This document shows, piece by piece, positions 10,989-21,665 of a stretch of DNA of 64,000 bases. Origin of the DNA: Candidula unifasciata (Eukaryota > Mollusca > Gastropoda > Stylommatophora > Geomitridae); the NCBI GenBank assembly GCA_905116865.2, contig CAJHNH020005968.1, positions 112,501 through 176,500 of the forward strand, in the 5' to 3' direction. The notes below the pieces were generated by a model. The model made no database searches. It saw only the letters and a program-made list of their open reading frames with translations, and had not been told where the DNA came from. Numbering within the stretch: position 1 is the first letter of the stretch; each line of letters starts with the position of its first letter. Position numbers and translations under genes: made by a program.

Positions 10989-11206
10989 TCATAGTATCCC
11001 TACATCCTTTTTGGGAAGAAATTTTTTCCTATTTGAAGCCCCACCCTGGCTTTTGCTAGGGGCCGCAATATAGGCAGGCCATAAATATGGCCAATTGTCT
11101 GAACGCGGTTTCTGGGACCTCTCCACGGCGATACTCATCAACTTGGTGTCATCGGGTGTTTATCGCTTGTGTGATGTCCTGGTGCGGTAGAAAGTCAGTC
11201 AGTCAG
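10989..11206 (+). repeat. R1 short retroposon inserted in the Tigger element
   Basis: TTCTTCAAA is present on both sides (10980-10988 and 11207-11215), a 9-bp target-site duplication. The copy has CCACCCTGGCTTTTGCTAGG, GGCCATAAATATGGCC (a perfect hairpin) and an AGTCAGTCAG tail. It therefore post-dates the transposon. Confidence 0.88.
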
Positions 11207-11339
11207 TTCTTCAAACGCGGAACAAACCCACCTGGAATTCGAATTCGATTTGCAGAAAAAAAAACATTTTTTTAAGGCGAAATAATTATGATACATGGCT
11301 AATTCATTTTTTTTTTTTTACTAGAAAGATGTCCAGAGA

Positions 11340-12023
11340 CATTTGGTTTTGCCGACGCTTCAAAATTTGGCGAAAATGCGACACAGCATTATCATTAAAT
11401 ACATTTGCAACGCGCATAGCCATTTCCTTATTAGGGTGATGTTTCTCAATGTAAGATGCAACAGTTTCCCATGCTTTCAGCACTTATCTTATTTCGCCAG
11501 AAGATTGTTGCTTTTCTGTTACCTCCTCCTCCTCATTTGACAAACTTTCCTCCAAAACTTCTTGCTGTGAAACACAATGCAACTCCATAAGCTCTTCGGT
11601 GGTCAGCTCTTGGTTGTACTCTTCCTCAAGCTCTTCGATATCACTGTTATCCACCTACAATCCCATGATAGTGGCCAAAGACACAATCTCGTTGACTACA
11701 GGTTCCACACGTACGTCTCGAACCCCTCAAAGTCACAGATTGACAACGCCCTCCGACCAAAGCTTCTACATCTTGAGGCAGGCAACGATGTGGAAGTGAT
11801 TTTTCCAAAACTCTTTGAGAGTGAGGTTGGTCCCTTCAGTCACCTGAAACCAATGCTCGAAGAGTGCTTTAGTGTAGAGCTTCTTAAAGTTAGAAATAAC
11901 TTGCTGGTCCATAGGCTGGAGTAACGGTGTGGTGTTGGGAGGCAGAAACTGGATCTTGATGAACTTAAATTCTTCAGAGAGGTCATCTTGTACGCCTGGA
12001 GGATTCATGTACATATAAAACAA
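11340..12023 (-). pseudogene. Tigger transposase, C-terminal remnant
   Basis: The minus strand first encodes the end of the DDE domain: PPGVQDDLSEEF, then FLPPNTTPLLQPMDQQVI, in which the D of QPMDQ is the position of the third catalytic aspartate in Tigger/pogo transposases. EGTNLTLKEFWKNHFHI follows. After a decayed stretch (one or more frame breaks near 11700-11765) comes the acidic linker (DIEELEEEYNQELTTEELM, LHCVSQQEVLEESLSNEEEE) and the terminal part (VLKAWETVASYIEKHHPN, HFRQILKRRQ), with a stop codon inside (after SSGEIR). The DNA-binding domain and the first two catalytic aspartates are absent. The break lies just where the DNAPGHP motif would be. Confidence 0.85.
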
Positions 12024-12227
12024 TGTAACACAAGTTTGAGAAAATGTGTGATCACAAGCGACACTAGGATGCTACTGGAACGAGTGCTAAACACAGACTG
12101 GTGTAACATGCGCACAATTCGGGACTTCCCCTCTCCCCGCCACTCGTTATGCGAAACGTCGCTCATTAAGCAAGTCATTTTTTTTAAATTTGTTTTGCTC
12201 GTTATGCGAATTACTCGTTATGAGAGG

Positions 12228-12251
12228 TGCTCGTTAAGCGAGGTTCTACTG
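12228..12251. repeat. Tigger right terminal inverted repeat
   Basis: GCTCGTTAAGCGAGGTTCTACTG is the inverted partner of the left end, followed by TA. Confidence 0.85.
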
Positions 12252-12253
12252 TA

Positions 12254-12467
12254 TTTTGTTTGAATTAGGGCCCTTATGTGTCACAGCTTTATTTGGCTAG
12301 TATTCATTTCTGGTGTTCACACATGTTTCAGAGATTCAACTGACCAGACAGACATGTGGATTTCTCGATAAAATACTCCAGGACAGGGATTCTGTGTATT
12401 CTTGCTCGTATTTGTAGCATTGTCTATTCCAGTCATGTGCTGATGAAGGTTTTCTATTCGCAACGTC
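12254..12467. other. Short unique spacer
   Basis: No feature recognised between the transposon and the minisatellite. Confidence 0.4.
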
Positions 12468-13462
12468 TACTTGTCATTTGTGTTTGTGATACTGTGAATA
12501 TGACTAGTTCTACTTGCCATTTGTGTTTGTGATACTGTGAATATGACTAGTTCTACTTGCCATTTGTGTTTCTGATACTGTGAATCTGACTAGTTCTACT
12601 TGTCATTTGTGTTTGTGATACTGTGAATCTGACTAGTTCTACTTGTTATTTGTGTTTGTGATATTGTGAATCTGACTAGTTTTACTTGTTTTTTTGTGTT
12701 TGTGATATTGTGAATCTGACTAGTTCTACTTGTTATTTGTGTTTGTGATAGTGTGAATCTGACTAGTCCTACTTGTTATTTATGTTTGTGATATTGTGAA
12801 TCTGACAACTTCTACTTGTCATTTGTGTTTGTGATATTGTGAATTTGACTAGTTCTAATTGTCATTTGTGTTTGTGATATTGTGAATCTGACAAGTTCTA
12901 CTTGTCATTTGTGTTTGTGATATTGTGAATCTGACAAGTTCTACTTGTCATTTGTGTTTGTGATATTGTGAATCTGACAACTTCTACTTGTCATTTGTGT
13001 TTGTGATATTGTGAATCTGACTAGTTCTACTTGTTATTTGTGTTTGTGATATTGTGAATCTGACAAGTTCTACTTGTTATTTGTGTTTGTGATAGTGTGA
13101 ATCTGACAAGTTCTACTTGTCATTTGTGTTTGTGATAGTGTGAATATGACTAGTTCTACCTGTCATTTGTGTTTGTGATATTGTGAATCTGACTAGTTCT
13201 ACTTGTTATTTGTGTTTGTGATAGTGTGAATCTGACTAGTTCTACTTGTCATTTGTGTTTGTGATACTGTGAATCTGACTAGTTCTACTTGTTATTTATG
13301 TTTGTGATGCTATGAATCTGACTAGTTCTACTTGTCATTTGTGTATGTGATACTGTGAATCTGACTAGTTCTACTTGTCATTTGTGCTTGTGATACTATG
13401 AATCTGACTGGTTCTACTTGTCATATGTGTATGTGATAGTGTGAATTTGACTAGTTTTACCT
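12468..13462. repeat. 43-bp minisatellite, about 23 units
   Basis: The unit is TTCTACTTGTCATTTGTGTT plus TGTGATATTGTGAATCTGACTAG. Many units carry GACAAG in place of GACTAG, which makes the inverted repeat GACAAGT-TCT-ACTTGTC. Units differ by a few substitutions and the period is constant. Confidence 0.95.
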
Positions 13463-13765
13463 GTCATTCTAGCGAGATGAAATAAGAAAAGGACTGATAA
13501 AATACAGATAATATACATTAAAAATGACACTACTTTTATAAAGGCCAGACTGGGTCGAAAGTTGAAGTGAGTCGAACAAGGGGTAGACATAAGGTAATAT
13601 GTAACGTCAAGATATTGACGACAAGTAATTTTGAGAGTGTGTATTAATGCCGAGAGATAGAGAGTACGTTTTGGGGATATACGCTGCAAGCAACTGGTAT
13701 GAACCACGTATTTACAACCTGTAGGCGCCATTTTCTAGGACGCTGTATGGTAGATTCAGCTTGCC
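13463..13765. other. No recognisable gene
   Basis: The minus-strand frame of 105 codons overlapping the array end (13414-13731) has no recognisable motif. Confidence 0.35.
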
Positions 13766-13915
13766 ACTGAGGATTTAGTAGGACTAGCTATCGACTGAGG
13801 ATTTAGTAGAACTAGCTATCGACTGAGGATTTAGTAGGACTAGCTATCGACTGAGGATTTAGTAGAACTAGCTATCGACTGAGGATTTAGTAGAACTAGC
13901 TATCGATTGAGGATT
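13766..13915. repeat. 28-bp minisatellite, about 5 units
   Basis: Units are GGATTTAGTAGGACTAGCTA plus TCGACTGA, with AGGACT/AGAACT variants. A degenerate continuation runs to about 14010 (GATTTAGGACC motifs) and leads into the next satellite. Confidence 0.92.
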
Positions 13916-14014
13916 TAAGACTATCTTTAGACTTGAGATTTAAAACTTTAAACAGGATTTAGGACCAGCTGAAGATTTGAGAATAGTTTAAGACAAGATT
14001 TAGGACCCTATGCC

Positions 14015-17000
14015 TAGTGCAGTGTCATGCCTAGTACAGTGTCATGCCTAGTACAGTCACCATGCCTAGTACAGTCACATGCCTAGTACAGTCACCATGC
14101 CTAGTACAGTCACATGCATAGTACAGTCACCATGTCTAGTACTGTCACCATGCTTTTACAGTCACCATGTCTAGTACAGCCACCATGTCTAGTACAGTCA
14201 CCATGTCTAGTACAGTCACCATGCCTAGTACAGTCACCATGCCTAGTACAGTCACCGTGCCTAGTACAGTCACCATGCCTAATACAGTCACCATGCATAG
14301 TGTAGTCACCATGTCTAGTACAGTCACCATGTCTAGTACAGTCACCATGTCTAGTACAGTCACCATGTCTTGTTCAGTCACCATGTCCAGTACAGTCACC
14401 ATGCCTAGTACAGTCACCATGTCTAGTACATTCACCAAATCTAGTACAGTCACCATGTCTAGTACAGTCGTCATGTCTAGTACAGGCACCATGCCTAGTA
14501 GAGTCACCATTCCTAGTACAGTCGCCATGTCTAGTACAGTCACCATGCCCAGTAGAGTCACCATTCCTAGTACAGTCGTCATGTCTAGTACAGTCACCAT
14601 GCCTAGTAGAGTCACCATTCCTAGTACAGTCGTCATGTCTAGTACAGTCACCATGCCTAGTAGAGTCACCATTCCTAGTACAGTCGCCATGTCTAGTACA
14701 GTCACCATGCCTAGTAGAGTCACCATTCCTAGTACAGTCACCATGTCTAGTACTGTCACCATGCTTTTACAGTCACCATGTCTAGCACAGCCACCATGTC
14801 TAGTACAGTCACCATGTCTAGTACTGTCACCATCCTTTTACAGTCACCATGTCTAGTTCAGCCACCATGTCTAGTACAGTCACCATGTCTAGTACAGTCA
14901 CCATGCCTAGTACAGTCACCATGCCTAGTACAGTCACCGTGCCTAGTACAGTCACCATGCCTAGTACAGTCACCATGCATAGTGTAGTCACCATGTCTAG
15001 TACAGTCACCATGTCTAGTACAGTCACCATGTCTAGTACAGTCACCATGTCTTGTTCAGTCACCATGTCTAGTACAGTCACCATGCCTAGTACAGTCACC
15101 ATGTCTAGTACATTCACCAAATCTAGTACAGTCACCATGTCTAGTACAGTCGTCATGTCTAGTACAGGCACCATGCCTAGTAGAGTCATCATTCCTAGTA
15201 CAGTCGCCATGTCTAGTACAGTCACCATGCCTAGTAGAGTCACCATACCTAGTACAGTCGTCATGTCTAGTACAGTCACCATGCCTAGTAGAGTCACCAT
15301 TCCTAGTACAGTCGTCATGTCTAGTACAGTCACCATGCCTAGTAGAGTCACCATTCCTAGTACAGTCGCCATGTCTAGTACAGTCACCATGCCTAGTAGA
15401 GTCACCATTCCTAGTACAGTCGTCATGTCTAGTACAGTCACCATGTCTAGTACAGTCGCCATGTCTAGTACAGTCGCCATGTCTAGTACAGTCGCTATGT
15501 CTAGTACAGGCACTATGCCTATTAGAGTCACCATTCCTAGTACAGCCGCCATGTCTAGTACAGTCACCATGCCTAGTAGAGTCACCATTCCTAGTACAGT
15601 CGTCATGTCTAGTACAGTCACCATGTCTAGTACAGTCGCCATGTCTAGTACAGTCGCCATGTCTAGTACAGGCACTATGCCTAGTAGAGTCACCATTCCT
15701 AGTACAGTCGCCATGTCTAGTACAGTCACCATGCCTAGTACAGGCACTATGCCTAGTAGAGTCACCATGCATAGTACAGGCACTATGCCTAGTACAGTCG
15801 CCATGTCTAGTACAGTCGCCATGTCTAGTAGAGTCACCATGCCTAGTAGAGTCACCATTCCTAGTACAGTCGCCATGTCTAGTACAGGCACCATGCCTAG
15901 TAGAGTCACCATTCCTAGTACAGTCGCCATGTCTAGTACAGGCACTATGCCTAGTAGAGTCACCATGCCTAGTACAGTCACCATGTCTAGTACAGTCGCC
16001 ATGTCTAGTACAGTCGCCATGTCTAGTACAGTCACCATGTCTAGTACAGTCGCCATGTCTAGTACAGTCGCCATGTCTAGTACAGGCACCATGCCTAGTA
16101 GAGTCACCATTCCTAGTACAGTCGCCATGTCTAGTACAGTCACCATGCCTAGTAGAGTCACCATTCCTAGTACAGTCGCCATGTCTAGTACAGGCATTAT
16201 GCCTAGTAGAGTCACCATGCGTAGTACAGTCACCATGTCTAGTACAGTCGCCATGTCTAGTACAGTCGCCATGTCTAGTACAGTCGCCTTGTCTAGTACA
16301 GTCACCATGTCTAGTACAGTCACCATGTCTAGTTCAGTCACCATGTCTAGTACAGTCACCATGCCTAGTACAGTCACCATGTCTAGTACAGTCACCATAT
16401 CTAGTACATTCCTCATGTCTAGTACATTCACCATGTCTAGTACAGTCACCATGCCTAGTACAGTCACCATGCATAGTGCAGTCACCATGTCTAGTACAGT
16501 CACCATGCCTAGTACAGTCACCATGTCTAGTACAGTCACCATGTCTAGTTCAGTCACCATGTCTAGTACAGTCACCATGCCTAGTACAGTCACAATGTCT
16601 AGTACAGTCACCATATCTAGTACATTCGTCATGTCTAGTACATTCACCATGTCTAGTACAGTCACCATGCCTAGTACATTAACTATGTCTAGTACAGTCA
16701 CTATTCCTAGTACAGTCACCATGTCTAGTAGAGGCACTATGCCGAGTAGAGTCACCATGCCTAGTACAGTCACCATTCCTAGTACAGTCACCATGCCTAG
16801 TACAGTCAACATTCCTAGTACAGTCACCATGCCTAGTACAGTCAACATTCCTAGTACAGTCACCATGCCTAGTACTAGTAAAGTCACCATGCCTAATACA
16901 GTCACCATGCCTAGTACATTCACCATGCCTAGCACAGTCACCATATATATTACAGTCGTCAGGTCTAGCACATTCACCATGTCTAGTAGAGTCACAATGT

Positions 17001-17640
17001 CTAGTACAGACTCAGTAGTACAGTCACCATGTCTAGTACAGTCACCAGTACAGTTGTCTAGTACAGTCACCATGCTAGTACATGTCTAACAGTATGTCAC
17101 CATGCCCTAGTACAGTCACCATGTCTTAGTACAGTCACCTAGTATTCACCATGCTAGTACAGTCACCATGTACCTAGTACAGTCACCATGCCTAGTACAG
17201 TCACCATGTCTAGGAGTACCAGTTTCTAGTACAGTCACCATGCCTAGTATGCCAGTCACCATGTCTAGTACAGTCACCCTAGTATGTCTAGTACAGTCAC
17301 CATGCCTAGTACAGTCTAGTACAGTCACCATGTCCTAGTCTAGTACTGTCACCATGTGCCTAGTACAGTCACCATCACCTAGTACAGTCACCATGCCTAG
17401 TACAGTCACCATGCCTAGTACAGTCACCATGCCTAGTACAGTCACCATGTCCTAGTACAGTCACCATGTCTAGTCACACAGTCACCATGCCTAGTACAGT
17501 CACCCTAGTACAGTCACCATGCCTAGTAGAGTACAGTCATGCCAGTCACATGTCTAGTACAGTACACCATGTCTAGTACAGTCACCATGCCTAGTAGTAG
17601 TACAGTCACCATGCCTAGTACAGTCCACCATGCCAGGTCT
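14015..17640. repeat. 18-bp satellite, 3.6 kb, about 200 units
   Basis: The unit is GTCACCATGYCTAGTACA. From about 14850 to 17090 the 18-bp phase is kept almost without break, so one frame on each strand stays open (about 746 codons plus, MSSTVT-type hexapeptides; about 748 codons minus, MVTVLD-type). At 14015-14150 and 17090-17640 the units carry many indels. A block of about 682 bp is duplicated (marker GCATAGTGTAG at 14295 and 14977; TCTTGTTCAG at 14368 and 15050). A 216-bp block repeats near 16333 and 16549. I regard the reading frames as by-products of an 18-bp period. Confidence 0.95.
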
Positions 17641-18300
17641 AGACTGTGCATTTTAGACATTTCTCCCCCCTCCCACCATGTATAGTCTCCCCCGATACAA
17701 AAAATACATTAGTAATCACATGCCTAGTAAAACCCTAGTCCACAAGCCTTATCAGTCAGGATTAAAAACCAGATAGTCACCATCTAGTTTAGGAAGACGG
17801 CACCATATTGACAGTCTTTACACAGGATCCTATTCCGCTCCACCACCGATCCACAGCGGTGGATCCAATCTATCCTATTTTATTTCTCATTACTCAGCGG
17901 ATCTTGCCACCCCGCCCCACTACTGCAAGTCACTTCTGTTTTCTAGTCTCAACGCAAAGTCCAATTTACTCCCCAAGCCCTGGGCCAGAATGCAATTAAC
18001 GACCACTTTTAGTCAAATCGATTTTGTGTGCCCTTTTTTTCGTGTCTTGACGTAACCAGAAAATTTCAAGACCCCAGGAAAAGAACAGAGACGGTCCAGG
18101 GATGTGTCTACAGGCGCTGTACTGCAGGCAGTCGATACCCGGTCTGCAATCTTTCTCGTTGTGCAATCATCCGTTAGTCTTCTTGGGGTTTTTCCTTTAA
18201 ACCTTGGGGCGACCAGACGTCGTTCAAGGACCACAAGACTAGCTTAACCTCATTTTTCTCTGTGGGTTATTTCCCCTATCGCCTTAGTTTTTGAAAATGT
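17641..18300. other. No recognisable gene
   Basis: Unique-looking sequence between the 18-bp satellite and the TTC array. Short open frames on both strands show no recognisable motif. Confidence 0.35.
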
Positions 18301-18306
18301 ATGTGG

Positions 18307-18835
18307 TTCTTCTTCTTCTTCTACTTTTTCTTCTTTTTCTTCTTCTTCTTCTTCTTCTTCTTCTTCTTCTTCTTCTTCTTCTTCTTCTTCTTCTTCTTCT
18401 TCTTCTTCTTCTTCTTCTTCTTCTTCTTCTTCTTCTTCTTCTTCTTCTTCTTCTTCTTCTTCTTCTTCTTCTTCTTCTTCTTTTCTTCTTTCTTCTTCTT
18501 TTTCTTCTTCTTCTTCTTCTTCTTCTTTTCTTCTTCTTCTTCTTCTTCTTCTTCTTCTTCTTCTTCTTCTTCTTCTTCTTCTCCTCCTCCTTGTTCTTCT
18601 TGTTCTTGTTCTTGTTCTTCTTCTTCTTCTTCTTCTTCTTCTTCTTCTTCTTCTTCTTCTTCTTCTTCTTCTTCTTCTTCTTCTTCTTTTTCTTCTTCTT
18701 CTTCTTCTTCTTCTTCTTCTTCTTCTTCTTCTTCTTCTTCTTCTTCTTCTTCTTCTTCTTCTTCTTCTTCTTCTTCTCCTCCTCCTCCTCCTCCTCGTTC
18801 TTCTTCTCTTCTTATTCTTCGTCTTCTTCAGCGCT
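18307..18835. repeat. (TTC)n trinucleotide array, about 530 bp
   Basis: Nearly pure TTC with TTTTC, CTCC and TTG interruptions. Poly-L, poly-F, poly-S and poly-E/R frames are artefacts. On the minus strand it is GAA following the sequence GGTCGAGCGCTGAAGAAG. Confidence 0.97.
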
Positions 18836-18839
18836 CGAC

Positions 18840-18965
18840 CTTGAAAGGGCGTTGTCGCGTTGTGTTGTTGTTTACAGCATGGCTGCAACAAATGCATCTT
18901 TTGGCCCAAAACGTCAAATTTTAGCAAAACCCCTAAGTCGCCTTTTACGACATGCCTATTAGGAA
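18840..18965 (-). repeat. Interspersed repeat fragment adjoining the TTC array
   Basis: On the plus strand TTTTGGCCCAAAACG, GCAAAACCCCTAAGTCGCC and TTTTACGACATGCC resemble 56905-56965 (TTTTGGTCCAATAT, GTAAAACCCCTATAGTCG). The GCATGTCGTAAAAGGCGAC part also resembles R2. The GAA array would be its 3' tail on the minus strand. Confidence 0.4.
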
Positions 18966-19670
18966 GATAATACGTCTATTTCCCCTCCCCCTCATCCGCT
19001 CAAGTGGCTCCGCAGCCACCATACAGGGATGTAGTGTTTTTTTTTTTTTTTATTATTGTATCCTTGACCACTTTGTTGTATACTGATGAAGGTTTTTTAG
19101 TTGCAGCCATCAGTTTGTCATTCGTTGTCGAGAAGCAGACTAGTTCAACTCTTAGTTTTGGTTATTTTCCTCAATATAAAATCGTCAACCAAGACATAAA
19201 AACCAGCTTGAAGTTAATCACTGCGTACCTATGACAACAGCACAGACCTGAGCCAAGAATCTAGTCGTGTGGGATGGCGAACCGTAGTCGCCTACGCCTG
19301 TCAATAGGGTACATGATGGGGACAGTTTTGTTTACTGAGACGTGTCCACAAAGGTGTCTTCTCCGTTGAAGTAATAAGGATTGTGACTATTAAAGGCATC
19401 CAGGCGCGCTGCAATCTGGGATTATCTCCCCTTGAACCCCGCCCCAATCCCCAACCCCTAACAATTATGTAAGTTAATTAGGAGGCCCTCTTTAACCATG
19501 TTTGCTAATTCTCTTGTAAAGCTTTTGTATACACATTTCATATTATTTCGAGAGTATTTCCACAATATTAGAATTTTTATTTGCTTTTAGGCACATCAAT
19601 GAGATGATGATAAAAATACAAATAATATTAACTAAACGGGGAGCGTTCATGGAACTTATTTAAATATAAA
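18966..19670. other. No recognisable gene
   Basis: It contains a T run (19037-19051) and AT-rich unique sequence. Nothing recognisable was found. Confidence 0.4.
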
Positions 19671-19674
19671 TGCT

Positions 19675-19775
19675 TTTCATGCTTGGTGGCACATAAGACT
19701 TCAGAGAGGACTTTCCATGCTTTCCTGTCCTGTGCAAGCTTCAGTGCAGTTTTCTTCAAGTCACAAACCAAGAAA
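19675..19775 (-). pseudogene. LINE C-terminal end, short inverted fragment
   Basis: On the minus strand it reads LKKTALKLAQDRKAWKVLSE, the extreme C-terminus of the same LINE family that lies on the plus strand at 19776-20055 (TWKTALKIAQDRKEW). The two form an inverted repeat of about 75 bp. Confidence 0.65.
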
Positions 19776-20055
19776 CTCTAGACAGTATGATAACCAAGAG
19801 AAGATGGAAATGGCTTGGCCACGTTATGAGAATGAATCCTAATATACCTGCCAAAACAGCTCTCACGTGGACATCAGAGGGAATGAGAAAGAAGGGGCGC
19901 CAAAAAACAACATGGAGACGAACGATGGAAAGTGACCTGGGTGCGGCATCTTTGACATGGAAAACTGCACTGAAGATTGCACAGGACAGGAAAGAATGGT
20001 AAGTCCTCTCTTAAGCCTCATATGCCACTAGGCATAACGAGAACTGATGACTGAT
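19776..20055 (+). pseudogene. LINE C-terminal fragment
   Basis: MITKRRWKWLGHVMRMNPN, then GMRKKGRQKTTWRRTMESDL, then TWKTALKIAQDRKEW are the tail boxes of a LINE ORF2. The frame is open but covers only about 71 codons. It is followed by TAACGAGAACTGATGACTGATGA, probably the element's 3' end. Confidence 0.8.
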
Positions 20056-20330
20056 GAATGTTTGAGATTGTATCTGGCCAGAAAGGTTTGATAATTCTAC
20101 GTAGACAAGTGTGGTGGAAGGTGGACAGCCTGTGTGCATCCTTTTTGGTCATTCTCCAGCATTCCGCTCCATAAAGAAAAACTGTCAAAATTATGCTCTT
20201 GTAGAGTCGGAGTTTCGTTTCTCTGCAGTAAATGTTGGGTTTCCACGTATATATACGACAGAAATTCTCTGCATACTGCTTTCCGACTCATTGTGTGGAG
20301 CAGATTTTTGGATGACATCCTGTACTTCGC
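20056..20330 (-). pseudogene. LINE fragment, region between RT and tail
   Basis: The minus strand in one frame reads KLRLYKSIILTVFLYGAECW, then KKDAHRLSTFHHTCLRRI. The YGAECW box followed by a CLRRI box is the usual sequence just after the reverse transcriptase of these LINEs. It is a separate piece from its neighbours. Confidence 0.75.
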
Positions 20331-20563
20331 TTTTTACATTAATTGTACATACAACGTGCAGTGACACTTTACAAGCACCTGTATAATTTACTGAAAAGAA
20401 TATATATATATATATATACTAGTGTAAACAAATACTTGAAAAGCGAAAGTCTATACATGGCTGGGTGGACAACTTTTTTACCTTACATTTGTTTTTTTTT
20501 TTTTTTTAAAGGAAAAGTTTGGGGAAGAGGGTGAGCAGACATTTTTTTTTAACGAGTCTGAAC
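20331..20563. other. AT-rich spacer with (TA)n and T run
   Basis: (TA)n at 20399-20418 and a T run at 20491-20507. No gene. Confidence 0.6.
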
Positions 20564-20965
20564 TCAACGGTGTTGACGCCATGCTACATGGAATAAGCGG
20601 TGCAAGAACACAGACTTGATCCGAACTACGACTTCTTCTTCTTCTTCTTCACTTCCTCTTTTACCGCTGTGGGTGTCGATGAAGATATAACGTTCTGTTT
20701 CTAGCTTTTTTGCCGCCTCGACCATAGGCACATCGTGCTGTTGTATAGCTTCTCTGATGTTATCCTTCCATATTGTTCTTGGTCTAACTCGTGCTCTACG
20801 TGCTTCTTCTCTTTCCATGTATGCTTTGTATGGTATGGTGTCACAAGGCATTCTCTCTAAGTGGGCAAACCAATTTACTTGCTGTCTTCGTGTGTAATTT
20901 AGAATTGGTTCTATGCCGACTTTTTCTCTTATGATCTCATTCCTGATCTTATTTCTTATGGTCAC
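20564..20965 (-). pseudogene. LINE C-terminal fragment with GAA tail
   Basis: Minus-strand landmarks are IRNEIIREKVGIEPI, QQVNWFAHLERMPCD, ARVRPRTIWKDNIREA and a C-terminus KKLETERYIFI. At 20636-20650 the plus strand has TTC repeats, so in element direction it ends in (GAA)n. Only the last approximately 110 codons of the ORF are present. Confidence 0.82.
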
Positions 20966-21424
20966 TCCTACATAAGATCAGAACTACGACTACCTGCTCA
21001 AATCTTCACTGTAGATGATTATAATGTATAAAATGTCATTCCGGGTGAACAATGAAGTTGGCCACTCCTCCTCTATATTGTTGTTGCTCACCAGTCTATG
21101 TAGAAACTGTTCTTGCGCTACGTGGATAGTTCCGGCTAGTTTCCTGTTATGTTTTTTCATAATCCCTTTCCTGTAGTTATATCCCCTGGGCTCTACTTCC
21201 GGGGACATCAGATCATTAGCCGTCAGGAGCCGATGTACTGTCACTATATCTGATTAACTAACCATTTCCTGTCTCCCTCTTGTTGAATCATTGACCTCGC
21301 TAGGCATTTATTGATAAAACACATGCTAGTAAATGTATCCCTGTCTTTCCGTTTATTTTGCTTGCTTTGTGCTGCATCAGCGCACAAGTTTTCCCATCTT
21401 GCTTATGTTTATAATTTGCCTCTA
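20966..21424. other. No recognisable gene
   Basis: A minus-strand frame of 84 codons (20990-21244) includes FLHRLVSNNNIEEEW but matches no family that I know. Confidence 0.3.
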
Positions 21425-21665
21425 TCTGCTTTTCTGTGGCCTAGGCGTTGCGAACGCGCATCGTAATGCTGGGGTGCCGGGTTCGATTCCCCGCTACGGA
21501 CAATTTAGCAGCAGGCCGCCTGCCGTTGGTGTCGACAGTGGAATCGAAAGCTGATCATTTAGCGAGCAATGGCAAACTACTGAACGTAAAATTGCCTAGA
21601 AAAGCCACAACAGCCGGACAATTCTGGAGTTGGTTCTGCAACGTCCAGATAAGAACAAGTAACTA
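21425..21665 (+). repeat. tRNA-derived SINE with BovB/RTE-like 3' part (R4)
   Basis: The head has A-box-like TGGCCTAGGCG and an excellent B box GGGTTCGATTCCCC about 40 bp later. The tail has AATGGCAAACTACTGAACG, TTGCCTAGAAAAGCC and TGGTTCTGCAACGTCC. That order resembles the 3' segment shared by BovB/RTE LINEs and their dependent SINEs (GGCAA...TTGCC..GAAAA...GGTC.GAAACG). This is resemblance from memory, not an alignment. Confidence 0.65.

Larger units (their letters stand above)
10768..12251 (-). mobile_element. Tigger/pogo-type DNA transposon, internally deleted
   Basis: The element is bounded by TA on both sides (10766-10767 and 12252-12253), the target duplication of the Tc1/mariner/pogo superfamily. 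Its ends are inverted repeats: CAGTGGAACCTTTCTTAACG on the left matches CAGTAGAACCTCGCTTAACG read inward from the right. Both ends contain further copies of CTCGTTATGCGAA or CTCGTTAAGCGA. The minus strand encodes the C-terminal part of a Tigger transposase. An R1 retroposon inserted into it later. It cannot transpose on its own because the N-terminal half of the transposase is gone. Confidence 0.9.

Noticed and set aside
12468..13462. CRISPR-like array
   Set aside because: The 43-bp units are contiguous, with no spacer and repeat division.
14827..17089. Open frames of about 748 codons (minus) and 746 codons (plus)
   Set aside because: Both are fully explained by an 18-bp repeat whose length is a multiple of 3. 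There is no non-repeat protein sequence at either end.
18250..18962. Poly-arginine/glutamate and poly-leucine/phenylalanine proteins
   Set aside because: Products of the TTC/GAA array.
21434..21505. Functional tRNA gene
   Set aside because: The B box is excellent, but the cloverleaf is incomplete and the SINE body follows directly.
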